From Chamaelirium japonicum (taxonomy: Eukaryota; Streptophyta; Magnoliopsida; Liliales; Melanthiaceae), in NCBI GenBank assembly GCA_947650365.1, contig OX393550.1:120530374-120594373 (forward strand): a stretch of DNA of 64,000 nucleotides, read 5' to 3'. The translations under genes and the position numbers were made by a program. The notes under the pieces were generated by a model that had not been told where the DNA came from, did no database searches, and was given only the letters and a program-made list of their open reading frames with translations. Positions 10,401 to 26,206 of this stretch are shown one piece after another (position 1 is the first letter of the stretch; each line of letters opens with the position of its first letter).

Positions 10401-12788
10401 TTCTATTTCATTCGTATGATCCATTATAATTCCTTCGTATAATGTAATTCATTCATACGATCCATTCTAATTCATTCGCACGAATGTATCTATTCTAATT
10501 AATTCGTACGATCCATTCTAATTTATTTGCACGATCCATTCCAATTCATTCATACGATCCATTCTAATTCATTTATACGATCTAATCTAATTCATTCATA
10601 CAATCCATTCTAATTCATTCGCACGAATTTATCCATTCTAATTCATTCGTACGATCCATTCTAATTCATTCGCATAATCTATTCTAATTCATTAGTACGT
10701 TCCATTCTAATTCACTCATACGATCCATTCTAATTCATTCGTACGGATCATACAAAGGAATCAGAATGGATCGTGCGAATGAATTAGAATGGATCGTACG
10801 AATGAATTAGAATGGATACATTCGTGCGAATGAATTAGAATGGATCGTACGAATGAGTAAATATGGATCAGACGAATGAAATAGAATGGATTGTACGAAT
10901 GAATTAGAATGGATCGTATGAATGAGTAAGAATGGATCGTACGAATAAAGTAGAATGGATTGTACGAATGAATTAGAATGGATCGTACAAATGAATTAGA
11001 ATGGATCGTGCGAATGAATTCGAATGGATCGTGCGAATGAAATAGAATGGATCGTACGAATGAATTAGAATGGATCGTGTGAATGAATTAGAATGGAACA
11101 TACGAATGAATTAGAATAGATTGTGCGAATGAATTAGAATGGATCGTACGAATGAATTAGAATGGATAAATTCGTGCGAATGAATTAGAATGGATTGTAT
11201 GAATGAATTAGATTGGATCGTATAAATGAATTAGAATGAATCGTACGTATGAATTAGAATGGATCGTAGGAATGAATTAGATTGGATCGTATGAATGAAT
11301 TAGAATGGATCGTGCGAATGAATTAGAATGGATCGTACGAATGAATTAGAATGGATCGTACGATGAATTAGAATGGATACATTCGTGCAAAAGAATTAGA
11401 ATGGATTGTATGAATGAATTAGAATTGATAGTGCTAATGAATTAGAATGGATCATACGAATGAATTAGAATAGATTGTGCGAATGAATTAGAATGGATCG
11501 TACGAATGAGTAAGAATGGATCGTACGAATGAAATAGAATGGATTGTACGAATGAATTAGAATGGATTGTACGAATGAATTAGAATGGATCATGCGGATG
11601 AATTAGAATGGATCGTACGAATGAATTAGAATGGATCATACGAATGAGTAAGAATGGATCGTACGAATGAAATAGAATGGATTGTACGAATGAATTAGAA
11701 TGGATCGTACGAATGAATTCGAATGGATCGTACGAATGAAACAGAATGGATACAAATGAATTAGATTGGATTATACGAATGAATTAGAATGGATCGTACA
11801 TAATGAATTAGAATGGATCGTGCAAATGAATTAGAATGGATCGTGCGAATGAATTAGAATAGATCGTATGAATGAATTAGAATGGATCGTATGAATGAAT
11901 TAGAATGGAATGTACGAATGAATTTGAATGGATCGTACGAATGAATTTGAATGGATACCTTCGTGCGAATGAATTAGAATGGATTATACGAATGAGTAAG
12001 AATGGATCGTACGAATGAAATAGAATGGATTGTACGAATGAATTAGAATGGATCGTATGAATGAAATAGAATGGATTGTATGAATGAATTAGAAGGGATC
12101 GTACGAATGAATTAGAATGGATCGTGCGAATGAATTAGAATGGATACATTCGTGCGAATGAATTAGAATGGATCGTACGAATGAGTAAGAATGGATCATA
12201 CAAATGAAATAGAATGGATTGTACGAATAAATTAGAATGGATCGTACGAATGAATTAGAATGGATCGTACGAATGAATTAGAATGGATACATTCGTGCGA
12301 ATGAATTAGAATGGATCTTACTCATTCGTATGATCCATTCTAATTCATTCGCAGAATGTATCCATTCTAATTCATTCGCACGAATGAATTAGAATGATTC
12401 GTACGAATGAGTAAGAATGGATCGTACGAATGAATTAGAATGGATTGTACGAATAAATTAGAATAGATTCATTCGTGCGAATGAATTAGAATGGATCGTG
12501 CGAATGAATTAGAATGGATCGTACGAATGAATTAGAATGGATCGCACGAATGAATTAGAATGGATACATTCATGCGAATGAATTTGAATGGATCATACGA
12601 ATGAGTAAGAATGGATCATACGAATGAAATAGAATGGATTGTACGAATGAATTAGAATGGATCGTACGAATGAATTAGAATGGAACGTACGAATGAATTA
12701 GAATGGATACATTCGTGCGAATGAATTAGAATGGATCGTACGAATGAGTAAGAATGGTTCGTATGAATGAATTAGAATGGATCATACA

Positions 12789-12832
12789 AATGAATTAGAA
12801 TGGATCGTACGTACGATCCATTCTAATTCATT
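12789..12832. repeat. 44-bp perfect palindrome at a strand switch
   Basis: The block to the left ends GGATCGTAC and the block to the right starts GTACGATCC. The two arms are exact reverse complements for 22 bases each side of 12810/12811, then diverge. Confidence 0.85.
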
Positions 12833-15800
12833 CATACAATCCATTCTAATTCTTTCACACGATCCATTCTAATTCATTCGTACGATCCATTCTAATTCTT
12901 TCGTACGATCTATTCTAATTCCTTCGTACGTACGCACGATCCTTTCTAATTCATTCGTACGATCCATTCTAATTTATTTGTACGATCCATTCTAATTCAT
13001 TCGCACGACTGTATCCATTCTAATTCATTTGTATGATCCATTCTAATTCATTCGTATGATCCATTCTATTTCATTCGTACAATCCATTCTATTTCATTTG
13101 TACGATCCATTCTTACTCATTCGTACGATCCATTCTAATTCATTCGCACGAATGTATCCATTCTAATTCATTCGCACGATCCATTCTAATTCCTTCATAT
13201 GATCCATTCTAATTCATTCGCACGAATGTATCCATTCTAATTCATTCGTACGATCCATTCTAATTCATTCGTACGATCCATTCTATCTCATTCGCACGAT
13301 CCATTCTAATTTATTCGTACAATCCATTCTAATTCATTCGCACGATCCATTCGAATTCACTCATACGATCCATTCTAATTCATTCGTATGATCCATTCTA
13401 ATTCCTTTGTATCCATTCTATTTCATTCGCACGATCCATTCGAATTCATTCGCACGATCCATTCTAATTCATTAATATGATCCATTCTAATTCATTCATA
13501 CAATCTATTCTAATTCTTTCACACGATCCATTCTAATTCATTCGTACGATCCATTCTAATTCATTCGTACAATCCATTCTATTTCATTCGTACGATCCAT
13601 TCTTACTCATTCGTATGATCCATTCTAATTCATTCGCACGAATGTATCCCTTCTAATTCATTCGTACGATCCATTCTAATTCATTAGTATAATCCATTCT
13701 AATTCATTCGTACAATCCATTCTAATTCTTTCACATGATCCATTTTAATACATTCGTACGATCCATTCTAATTCATTCGTACGATCTATTCTAATTCATT
13801 CGTACGATCCATTCTAATTCATTCGCACGAATGTATCCATTCTAATTCCTTCGTACGATCCATTCAAATTCCTTCGTACGAATCATTCTTACTCATTCGT
13901 ACGATCCATTCTAATTCATTCGCACGAATGTATCGATTCTAATTCCTTCGTACGATCCATTCTAATTCATACGATTCATTCTATTTCATTCGTACGATCC
14001 ATTCTTACTCATTAGCACGATCCATTCTAATTCATTCGTACAATCCATTCTAATTCATTCGCACGATCCATTCGAATTCACTCATACGATCCATTCTAAT
14101 TCAATCGTATGATCCATTCTAATTCATTTGTATCTATTCTATTTCATTCGCACGATCCATTCGAATTCATTCGCACGATCCATTCTAATTCATTCATACG
14201 ATCCCTTCTAATTCATTCATGCAATCCATTCTAATTCTTTCACACGATCCACTCTAATTCATTCGTACGATCCATTCTAATTCATTCGCATGAATGTATC
14301 CATTCTAATTCATTCGTACGATCCATTCTAATTCATTCGCACGAATGAATTAGAATGGATCGTATGAATGAATTAGAATGGATCGTACGAATGAATTAGA
14401 ATGGATCGTGTGAAAGAATTAGAATGGATTGTATGAATAAATTAGAATGGATCGTATGAATGAATTAGAATGGATCGTGCGAATGAATTCAAATGGATCG
14501 TGCGAATGAAATAGAATGGATACAAATGAATTAGAATGGATCATACGAATGAATTAGAATGTATCGTATGAGTGAATTTGAATGGATCGTACGAATGAAT
14601 TAGAATGGATCGTATGAATGAATTAGAATGGATCGTGCGAATGAATTAGAATGGATCGTACGAATGAATTAGAATGGATCGTATGAATGAATTAGAATGG
14701 ATCGTGCAAATGAATTAGAATGGATCGTACGTATGAATGAATTAGAATGGATCGTGCGAATGAATTAGAATAGATCGTACGAATGAATTAGAATGGATAC
14801 ATTCGTGCGAATGAATTCGAATGGATCGTACGAATGAATTCATTCGCACGAATGAATTAGAATGGATCGTACGAATGAAATAGAATGGATCTTACGAATG
14901 AATTAGAATGGATCGTGCGAATGAACTAGAATGGATCGTACGAATGAATTAGAATAGATTGTACGAATGAATTAGAATGGATCATACGAATGAGTAAGAA
15001 TGGATCGTAATGGATTGTACGAATGAATTAGAATGGATCGTACGAATGAATTAGAATGGATACATTCGTGCGAATGAATTAGAATGGATCATACGAATGA
15101 GTAAGAATTGATCGTACGAATGAAATAGAATAGATTGTACGAATGAATTAGAATGGATCGTACGAATGAATTAGAATGGATCGTTCGAATGAATTAGAAT
15201 GGATCATACGAATGAGTAATAATGGATCGGACGAATGAAATTGAATAGATTGTTCGAATGAATTAGAATGGATCTAAATCATTCGTACGATCCATTCTAA
15301 TTCATAAGTACGATCCATTCTATTTCATTCGTACGATCCATTCTAATGAAATAGAATGGATTGTTCGAATGAATTAGAATGGATCGTACAAATGAATTAG
15401 AATGGATCGTACGAATGAATTAGAATAGATTATGCGAATAAATTAGAATGGATCGTACGAATAAATTAGAATGGATCGTATGAATGAATTAAAATGGATC
15501 GTGCGAATAAATTAGAATGGATCGTACGAAGGAATTAAAATGGATCGTATGAATACTAATTCATTCGTACGATCCTTTCTTATTCATTCCCTTGAATGTA
15601 TCCATTCTAATTCATACGTACAATCCATTCTAATTCATTCATATACGATCTATTCTAATTCATTCGTACGATCCATTCATTCTAATTCATTCGTATGATT
15701 CATTCTAATTCCTTCGTACGATCTATTCTAATTCATTCGTACGATCCATTCTAATTCATTCGTATGATCCATTCTATTTCATTCGTACGATCCATTCTTA

Positions 15801-18800
15801 TACATTCGCACGAATGTATCCATTCTATTTCATTCGTATGATCCATTCTAATTCATTCGCACGATCCATTCTAATTCATTCGTACGATCCATTCTAATTC
15901 ATTCGCACGATCAATTCTAATTCATTGGATTGTGCGAATGAATTAGAATGGATTGTATGAATGAATTAGAATGGATTCATTCGTGCGAATGAATTAGAAT
16001 GGATCGTGCGAATGATGCACGATCCATTTTAATTCATTTGTACGATCCATTCTAATTTATTCGCATGATCAATTCTAATTCATTAGCACGATCCATTCTA
16101 ATTCATTAGCACGATCCATTCTAATTCATTCGTACGATCCATTTTACTCATTCATACGATCCATTCTAATTTATTCGTACGATCTATTCTAATTCATTCG
16201 CACGAATGTATCCATCCTTTGTACGATCCATTCTAATTCATTCATACGATCCATTCTAATTCTTTCGTACGATCCATTCTAATTCATTCGCACAATCCAT
16301 TCTAATTCATTCATACGATCCAATCTAATTCATTCGCACGATCCATTCTAATTCATTCATACGATCCATTCTAATTCATTCGTACGATCCATTCTAATTC
16401 ATTCGCATACGATCCATTCTAATTCATTCATACGATCCATTCTAATTCATTCGTACGATCCATTCTAATTCATTCGTACCATTCTAATTCCTTCGTACGA
16501 TCCATTCTAATTCCTTTGTTCTAATTCATTCATACGATCCATTCTAATTCATTCGTACGATTCATTCTAATTCAATCCATTCTAATTCATTCGTACGATC
16601 CATTCGAATTCATTCGTACAATCCATTCTATTTCATTCGTGTGATCCATTCTTACTCATTCGTATGATCCATTCTAATTCATTCGCACGAATGTATCCAT
16701 TCTAATTCATTCGTACGATCCATTCTAATTCATTCGTTTGATCCATTCTAATTCATTCATACGATCCATTCTAATTCATTCATACAATCCATTCTAATTC
16801 TTTCACATGATCCATTCTAATTCATTCGTACGATCCATTCTAATTCATTCGTACAATCCATTCTATTTCATTCGTATGAACCATTCTTACTCATTCGTAT
16901 GATCCATTCTAATTCATTCGCACGATCTATTCTAATTCATTCATAAAATCCATTCTAATTCTTTCACACGATCCATTCTAATTCATTCGTACGATCCATT
17001 CTAATTCATTCGTACAATCCATTTTATTTCATTCGTACGATCCATTCTTACTCATTCGTACGATCTATTCTAATTCATTCGTACGATCCATTCTAATTCA
17101 TTCATACGATCCATTCTAATTCATTCGTATGATCCATTCAAATTCATTCGCACGATCCATTCAAATTCACTCATACGATCCATTCTAATTCATTCGTATG
17201 ATCCATTCTAATTCATTTGTATCCATTCTATTTCATTCGCACGATCCATTCGAATTCATTCGCACGATCCATTCTAATTCATTCATACGATCCATTCTAA
17301 TTCATTCATACAATCCATTCTTACTCATTCGTATGATCCATTCTAATTCATTTGCACGAATATATCCATTCTAATTCAATGGATCATATGAATGAATTGG
17401 AATGGATACATACGAATGAATTAGAATGGATCGTATGAATGAATTAGATTGGATCGTATGAATGAATTAGAATGGATCGTGCGTCGTACGAATGAATTAG
17501 AATGGATCGTATTAATGAATTAGAATGGATCGTGCGAATGTATTAGAATGGATCGTACGAATGAATTAGTTTGGATCGTATGAATGAATTAGAATGGATC
17601 GTGCGTCTTACGAATGAATTCAATCCATTCTAATTCTTTTACACGATCCATTCTAATTCATTCGTACGATCCATTCTAATTCATTCGTACGATCCATTCT
17701 AATTCATTCGTACAATCCATTCTATTTCATTAGAATGGATCGTATGAATGAAATAGAATGGATCGTACTTATGAATTAGAATGGATTATACGAATGAATT
17801 AGAATGGATCGTGCGATCGTACGAATGAAATAGAATGGATTGTACGAATGAATTAGAATGGATCGTACGAATGAATTAGAATGGATCATACGAATGAATT
17901 AGAATGGATACATTCGTGCGAATGAATTAGAATAGATCATACGAATGAGTAAGAATGGATCGTAACAATGAAATAGAATGGATCGTACGAAGGAATTAGA
18001 ATGGATGATACGAATGAATTAGATTGGATCGTATGAATGAATTAGAATGGATTGTATGAATGAATTAGAATGGATCGTAGGATTGAGTAAGAATGGATCG
18101 TACGAATGAAATAGAATGGATTGTACGAATGAATTAGAATGGATCATACGAATGAATTAGAATAGATCGTACGAATGAATTAGAATAGATTGTGCGAATG
18201 AATTAGAATGGATACATTCGTGCGTAGAATGGATCGTACGAATGAATTAGAATGTATCCTGTGAAAGAATTAGAATGGATTGTATGAATGAATTAGAATG
18301 GATCGTATGAATGAATTAGAATGGATCGTACGAATGAATTAGAATGGATCATACGAATGAATTAGAATGGATATATTCGTGCGAATGAATTAGAATGGAT
18401 CATACGAATGAGTAAGAATGGATCGTACGAATGAAATAGAATGGATTGTACGAATGAATTAGAATGGATTATATGAATGAATTAGAATGGATACCTACGA
18501 ATGAATTAGAATGGATCGTCTGAATGAATTAGATTGGATCGTTTGAATGAATTAGAATGGATCGTGCGTCGTACGAATGAATTAGAATGGATCGTATTAA
18601 TGAATTAGAATGGATCGTGCAAATAAATTAGAATGGATCGTACGAATGAATTAGAATGGATCGTACGAATGAATAAGAATGGATCGTATGAATGAATGAG
18701 AATGGATACATACGAATGAATTAGAATGGATCGTATGAATGAATTAGATTGGATCGTATGAATGAATTAGAATGGATCGTGCATCGTACGAATGAATTAG

Positions 18801-21188
18801 AATGGATCGTATTAATGAATTAGAATTTATCGTGCAAATAAATTAGAATGGATCGTACGAATGAATTAGAGTGGATACATTCGCGTGAATGAATTTGAAT
18901 GGATCGTATGAATGAATTTGAATGGATCGTATGAATGAATTAGAATGGATCGTACGAATGAATTAGATTGGATCGTACGAATGAATTAGAATGGATACAT
19001 TCGTGCGAATGAATTAGAATGGATCATACGAATGAGTAAGAATGGATCGTAAGAATGAAATAGAATGGATTGTACGAATGAATTAGAATGGATCGTATGA
19101 ATGAAATAGAATAGATTGTACGAATGAATTAGAATGGATCGTACGAATGAATTAGAATGGATCGTGCGAATGAATTAGAATGGATACATTCGTGCGAATG
19201 AATTATAATGGATCATACGAATGAAATAGAATGGATTGTACGAATGAATTAGAATGGATCGTACGAATGAATTAGAATGGATCGTATGAAAGAATTAGAA
19301 TGGATACATTCGTGCGAATGAATTAGAATGGATCGTACGAATGAATTAGAATGGATCGTATGAATGAATTAGAATGGATTGTATGAATGAATTTGAATGG
19401 ATCGTATGAATGAATTAGAATGGATCGTACGAATGAATTAGAATGGATCGTACGAATGAATTAGAATGGATACATTCGTGCGAATGAATTAGAATGGATC
19501 ATTCAAATGAGTAAGAGTGGATCGCACGAATCAAATAGAATGGATTGTACGAATGAATTAGAATGGATCGTACGAATGAATTAGATTGGATCATGTGAAA
19601 GAATTAGAATGGATTGTATGAATGAATTAGAATGGATCATATGATTGAATTAGAATGGATCGAATGAATTAGATTACGATCTATTCTAATTCATTTGTAC
19701 GATCCATTCTAATTCATTCGTATGATCCATTCTAAATCATTCATTCGCACGAATGTATCCATTCTAATTCATTCGCACGAATGTATCCATTTTAATTCAT
19801 TCGTAAGATCCATTCTAATTCATTCGTACAATCTTTTCTAATTCATTCGCACGATCCATTCTAATTCATTCGTATGATCCGTTCTAATTCATTCGCAAAA
19901 TCTATTCTAATTCATTCGCACGAATGTATCCATTCTTATTCATTTATACAATCTATTCTAATTCATTCGTACGATCCATTCTAATTCATTCATACAATCA
20001 ATTCTATTTCATTCGTACGATCCATTCTTACTCATTCGTATGATCCATTCTAATTCATTCGCACGAATGTATCCATTCTAATTCATTCGTACGATCCATT
20101 CTAATTCATTCGCACAATCCATTCTAATTCATTCGTACGATATATTCTAATTCATTCGTACGATCCATTCTAATTCATTCGTACAATCCATTCTATTTCA
20201 TTCGTACGATCCATTCTTACTCATTCGTACGATCTCATTCATACAATCTATTCGTACGAATGAATTAGAATGGATACATTCGTGCAAAAGAATTAGAATG
20301 TATTTATTCGCACGATCCATTCTAATTCATTCGCACGATCCATTCTTATTCATTCATACGATCCAATCTAATTCATTCATACGATCCATTCTAATTCATT
20401 CACATAATCTATTCTAATTCATTTGTATGATCCATTCTAATTCATTCGTACGATCTTTTCTAATTCATTCGTACGATCCATTCTAATTCATTCGTACGAC
20501 GCACGATCCATTCTAATTCATTCATACGATCCAATCTAATTCATTCATACGATCCATTCTAATTGATACGAACAATCCATTCTAATTCATTCGTACGATC
20601 CATTCTAATTCATTGGCACGATCCATTCTAATTCATTCGCACGAATGTATCCATTCTAATTGATATGTACAATCCATTCTATTTCATTCGTACGATCCAT
20701 TCTTACTTATTCGTACGGTCCATTCTAATTCATTCGTACGAATGAATTAGAATGGATCGTACGAATGAATTAGAATGGATACATTCGTGCGAATGAATTA
20801 GAATGGATCATACGAATGAGTAAGAATGGATCGTACGAACGAAATAGAATGGATTGTATGAATGAATTAGAATGGATCGTACGAATGAATTAGAATGGAT
20901 CGTGTGAAAGAATTAGAATGGATTGTATGAATGAATTAGAATGGATCGTATGAATGAATTAGAATGGATCGTACGAATGAATTAGAATGGATACATTCGT
21001 GCGAATGAATTATAATGGATCGTACGAATGAGTAAGAATGGATCATACGAATGTAATAGAATGGATTGTACGTATCAATTAGAATGGATACATTCGTGTG
21101 AATGAATTAGAATGGATCGTGCGAATGAATTAGACTGGATCGTACGAATGAATTAGAATGGATCGCACGAAGGAATTAGAATGGATCG

Positions 21189-22004
21189 GATACATTCGTG
21201 CGAATGAATTCGAATGGATCGTGCGAATGAATTAGAATGGATCATACTAATGAATTAGAATGGATCATACGAAGGAATTAGAATGAATCGGATACATTCG
21301 TGCGAATGAATTAGAAGGGATCGTGCGACTGAATTAGAATGGATCGTACGAATGAATTAGAATGGATCGTACGAAGGAATTAGAATGGATCGGATACATT
21401 CGTGCGAATGAATTAGAATGGATCGTGCGAATGAATAAGAACGGATCGTACGAATGAATTAGAATGGATCGTACGAAGGAATTAGAATGGATCGGATACA
21501 TTCGTGCGAATGAAGTAGAATGGATCGTGCGAATGAATTAGAATGGATCGTACGAATGAATTAGAATGGATCGTACGAAGGAATTAGAATGGATCGGATA
21601 CATTCGTGCGAATGAATTAGAATGGATCGTGCGAATGAATTAGAATGGATCGTACGAATGAATTAGAATGGATCGTACGAAGGAATTAGAATGGATCGGA
21701 TACATTCGTGCGAATGAATTAGAATGGATCCTGCGAATGAATTAGAATGGATCGTATGAATGAATTAGAGTGGATCGTACGAAGAAATTAGAATGGATCG
21801 TATACATTCGTGCGAATGAATTGGAATGGATCGTGCGAATGAATTAGAATGGATCGTACGAATGAATTAGAATGGATCGTACGAAGGAATTAGAATGGAT
21901 TGGATACATTCGTGCGAATGAATTAGAATGGATCGTGCGAATGAATTAGAATGGATTGTACGAATGAATTAGAATGGATCATATGAATGAATTAGAATGG
22001 ATCG
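21189..22004 (+). repeat. 102-bp higher-order repeat, 8 copies
   Basis: The landmark GATACATTCGTGCG recurs at 21189, 21291, 21393, 21495, 21597, 21699, 21801 (first base variant) and 21903, a constant 102-bp period. Each unit is three 23-bp monomers plus one 33-bp monomer (the 28-bp variant with five extra bases, ATCGG). Copies differ at a few positions each, indicating recent local amplification. Confidence 0.92.
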
Positions 22005-22022
22005 TATGAATGAATTTGATTG

Positions 22023-24600
22023 GATACATTCGTGCGAATGAATTAGAATGGATCATACGATTGAGTAAGAATGGTTCGTATGAATGAAATAGAATGGATA
22101 CATTCGTGCGAATGAATTAGAATGGATCGTACGAATGAATTAGATTGGATCGTATGAATGAATTAGAATGGATCGTACGAATGAATTAGAATGGATCGTA
22201 CGAATGAATTAGAATAGATTGTACGAATGAATTAGAATGGATCTTGTGAGAGAATTAGAATGGATTGTATGAATGAATTAGAATGGATCGTATGAATGAA
22301 TTAGAATGGATCGTGCGAATGAATTAGAATGGATTGTACGAATGAATTAGAATGGATCGTATGAATGAATTAGAATGGATCGTATGAATGAATTAGATTG
22401 GATACATTCATGTGAATGAATTAGAATGGATCATACGATTATGTAAGAATGGATCGTACGAATGAAATAGAATGGATACATTCGTGCGAATGAATTAGAA
22501 TGGATCGTACGAATGAATTAGATTGGATCGTATGAATGAATTAGAATGGATCGTACGAATGAATTAGAATGGATCGTACGAATGAATTAGAATAGATTGT
22601 ACGAATGAATTAGAATGGATCGTGTGAAAGAATTAGAATGGATTGTATGAATGAATTAGAATGGATCGTATGAATGAATTAGAATGGATCGTGCGAATGA
22701 TGTAGAATGGATTGTACGAATGAATTAGAATGGATCTTATGAATGAATTAGAATGGATCGTATGAATGAATTAGATTGGATACATTCGTGCGAATGAATT
22801 AGAATGGATCATACGATTGAGTAAGAATGGATCGTACGAATGAAATAGAATGGATACATTCGTGCGAATGAATTAGAATGGATCGTACGAATGAATTTGA
22901 TTGGATCGTATGAATGAATTAGAATGGATCGTACGAATGAATTAGAATGGATCGTATGAATGAATTAGAATAGATTGTACGAATGAATTAGAATGGATCG
23001 TGTGAAAAAATTTGAATGGATTGTATGAATGAATTAGAATGGATCGTATGAATGAATTAGAATGGATCATGCGAATGAATTAGAATGGATCGTATGAATG
23101 AATTAGAATGGATCGTATGAATGAATTAGAATAGATCGTATGATTGAATTAGATTGGATACATTCGTGCGAATGAATTAGAATGGATCATACGATTGAGT
23201 AAGAATGGATCGTACGAATGAAATGGAATGGATACATTCGTGCGAATGAATTAGAATGGATCGTACGAATGAATTAGATTGGATCGTATGAATGTATTAG
23301 AATGGATCGTACGAATGAATTAGAATGGATCGTACGAATGAATTAGAATAGATTGTACGAATGAATTAGAATGGATCGTGTGAAAGAATTAGAATGGAAT
23401 GTATGAATGAATTAGAATGGATCTTATGAATGAATTAGAATGGATCGTGCGAATGAATTAGAATGGATCTGACAAATGAATTAGAATGGATCGTATGAAT
23501 GAATTAGAATGGATCGTATGAATGAATTAGATTGGATACATTCGTGCGAATGAATTAGAATGGATCATACGATTGAGTAAGAATGGATCGTACGAATGAA
23601 ATAGGATGGATATATTCGTGCGAATGAATTAGAATGGATCGTACGAATGAATTAGATTGGATCGTATGAATGAATTTGAATGGATCGTATGAACGAATTA
23701 GAATGGATCGTACGAATGAATTAGAATAGATTGTACGAATGAATTGGAATGGATCGTGTGAAAGAATTAGAATGGATTGTATGAATGAATTAGAATGGAT
23801 CGTATGAATGAATTTGAATGTATCGTGCGAATGAATTAGAATGGATTGTTCGAATGAATTAGAATGGATCGTATGAATGAATTATATTGGATACATTCGT
23901 GCGAATGAATTAGAGTAGATCATACGATTGAGTAAGAATGGATCGTACGAATGAAATAGAATGGATACATTCGTGCGAATGAATTAGAATGGATCGTACA
24001 AATAAATTAGATTGGATCGTATGAATGAATTAGAATGGATCGTACGAATGAATTAGAATGGATCGTACGAATGAATTAGAATGGATCGTGTGAACGAATT
24101 AGAATGGATTGTATGAATGAATTAGAATGGATCGTATGAGTGAATTAGAATGGATCGTGCGAATGAATTAGAATGGATTGTACGAATGAATTAGAATGGA
24201 TCGTATGAATGAATTAGAATGGATCGTATGAAAGAATTAGATTGGATACATTCATGCGAATGAATTAGAATGGATCATACGATTAAGTAAGAATGGATCG
24301 TACGAATGAAATAGAATGGATACATTCGTGCGAATGAATTCGAAACGATCGTACGAATAAATTAGATTGGATCGTATGAATGAATTAGATTGGATCGTAC
24401 GAATAAATTAGAATCGATCGTACGAATGAATTAGAATGGATACATTCGTGTGAATGAATTTGAATGGATCGTATGAATGAATTAGAATGGATCGTATGAA
24501 TGAATTAGAATGGATCGTGCGAATGAATTAGAATGGATCATATGAATGAATTAAAATGGATCGTATGAATGAATTAGATTCGATACATTTGTGCGAATGA
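22023..24600 (+). repeat. 378-bp higher-order repeat, about 7 copies
   Basis: The landmark GATACATTC that precedes an ATTGAGTAAG-type monomer recurs at 22023, 22401, 22779, 23157 and 23535 (period 378 each), then at 23890, 24245 and 24582 (355, 355, 337). The full unit equals fourteen 23-bp and two 28-bp monomers (322 + 56). The later units are shorter by one monomer (23 bp) or more. It follows directly on the 102-bp family in the same uniform block. Confidence 0.9.
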
Positions 24601-25794
24601 ATTAGAATGGACCATACGCGTGCGAATGAATTAGAATGGATTGTACGAAGGAATTAGAATGGATCGTACGAATGAATTAGAATGAATCGTACGAATGAAA
24701 TAGAATGGATCGTACGAATGAATAAGAATGGATCGTACGAATGTATTAGAATGGATACATTCGTGCGAATGAATTAGAATGGATCATACGAAGGAATTAG
24801 AATGGATCGTATTAATGAATTAGAATGTCTAATTCATTCGTACGATCCATTCTAATTCATTTGTACGATCCATTCTAATTCATTCACACAATCTATTCTA
24901 ATTCATTCGTACGATCCATTCTTATTCATTAGCACGATTCATTCTAATTCATTCGCACGATCCATTCTAATTCATTTGTACAATCCATTCTATTTCATTC
25001 GTACGATCCATTCTAATTTCATTCATACGATCCATTCTAATTCATTCGTACGATTCATTCTAATTCATTCGTACAATCCATTCTATTTCATTCGTATGAT
25101 CCATTCTAATTCATTCGTACGATCCATTCTAATTCCTTCGTACGATCCATTCTAAATCATTCGCATGATCCATTCTAATTTATTCGTACGATCCATTCTA
25201 ATTCATTCGCACGAATGTATCCATTATAATTCATTCTTACGATCCATTCTAATTCCTTCGTATGATCCATTCTAATTCATTCGTACGATCCATTCTAATT
25301 CATTCATACGATCCATTTTAACTCATTCATACAATCCATTCTAATTCTTTCACACGATCCATTCTAATTCATTCGTACGATCCATTCTAATTCATTCGTA
25401 CAATCCATTCTATTTCATTCGTACGATCCATTCTTACTCATTCATACGATCAATTCTAATTCATTCATACAATCCATTCTAATTCTTTCACACGATCCAT
25501 TCTAATTCATTCGTACGATCCATTCTAATTCATTCGTACAATCCATTCTATTTCATTCGTACGATCCATTCTTACTCATTCGTATGATACAATCTAATTC
25601 ATTCGCACAAATGTATCCATTCGTACAATCCATTCTAATTCATTCACATGATCCATTCAAATTTATTCGTACGATCCATTCTAATTCCTTCATACGAATG
25701 AATTACAATGGATTGTATGAATGAATTAGAATAGATCGTACGAATGAATTAGAATGGATCGTACGAAGGAATTAGAATGGATACATTCGTACGA

Positions 25795-26206
25795 TCCATT
25801 CTAATTTATTCAAATTCATACATACGATCCATTCTAATTCATTTATACGATCCATTCTAATTCATTCGCACAATCCATTCTAATTCATTTACTCATTCGT
25901 ACGATCCATTCTAATTGATCTATTCTAATTCATTCATACAATCCATTCTAATTCTTTCGCACAATCTATTCTAATTCATTCGTACGATCCATTCGTACGA
26001 TCCATTCTAATTTATTCAAATTCATACATACGATCCATTCTAATTCATTTATACGATCCATTCTAATTCATTCGCACAATCCATTCTAATTTATTTACTC
26101 ATTCGTACGATCCATAATAATTGATCTATTCTAATTCATTCATACAATCCATTCTAATTCTTTCGCACAATCTATTCTAATTCATTCGTACGATCCATTC
26201 TTACTC
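25795..26206 (-). repeat. 206-bp tandem duplication in the array
   Basis: An irregular segment containing TTTATTCAAATTCATACATA occurs at 25805 and again at 26011. The following irregularities (a TTTACTCATTCG junction, TTGATCTATTC, TTCTTTCGCAC) repeat in the same order, giving two copies of 206 bp. Confidence 0.85.
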
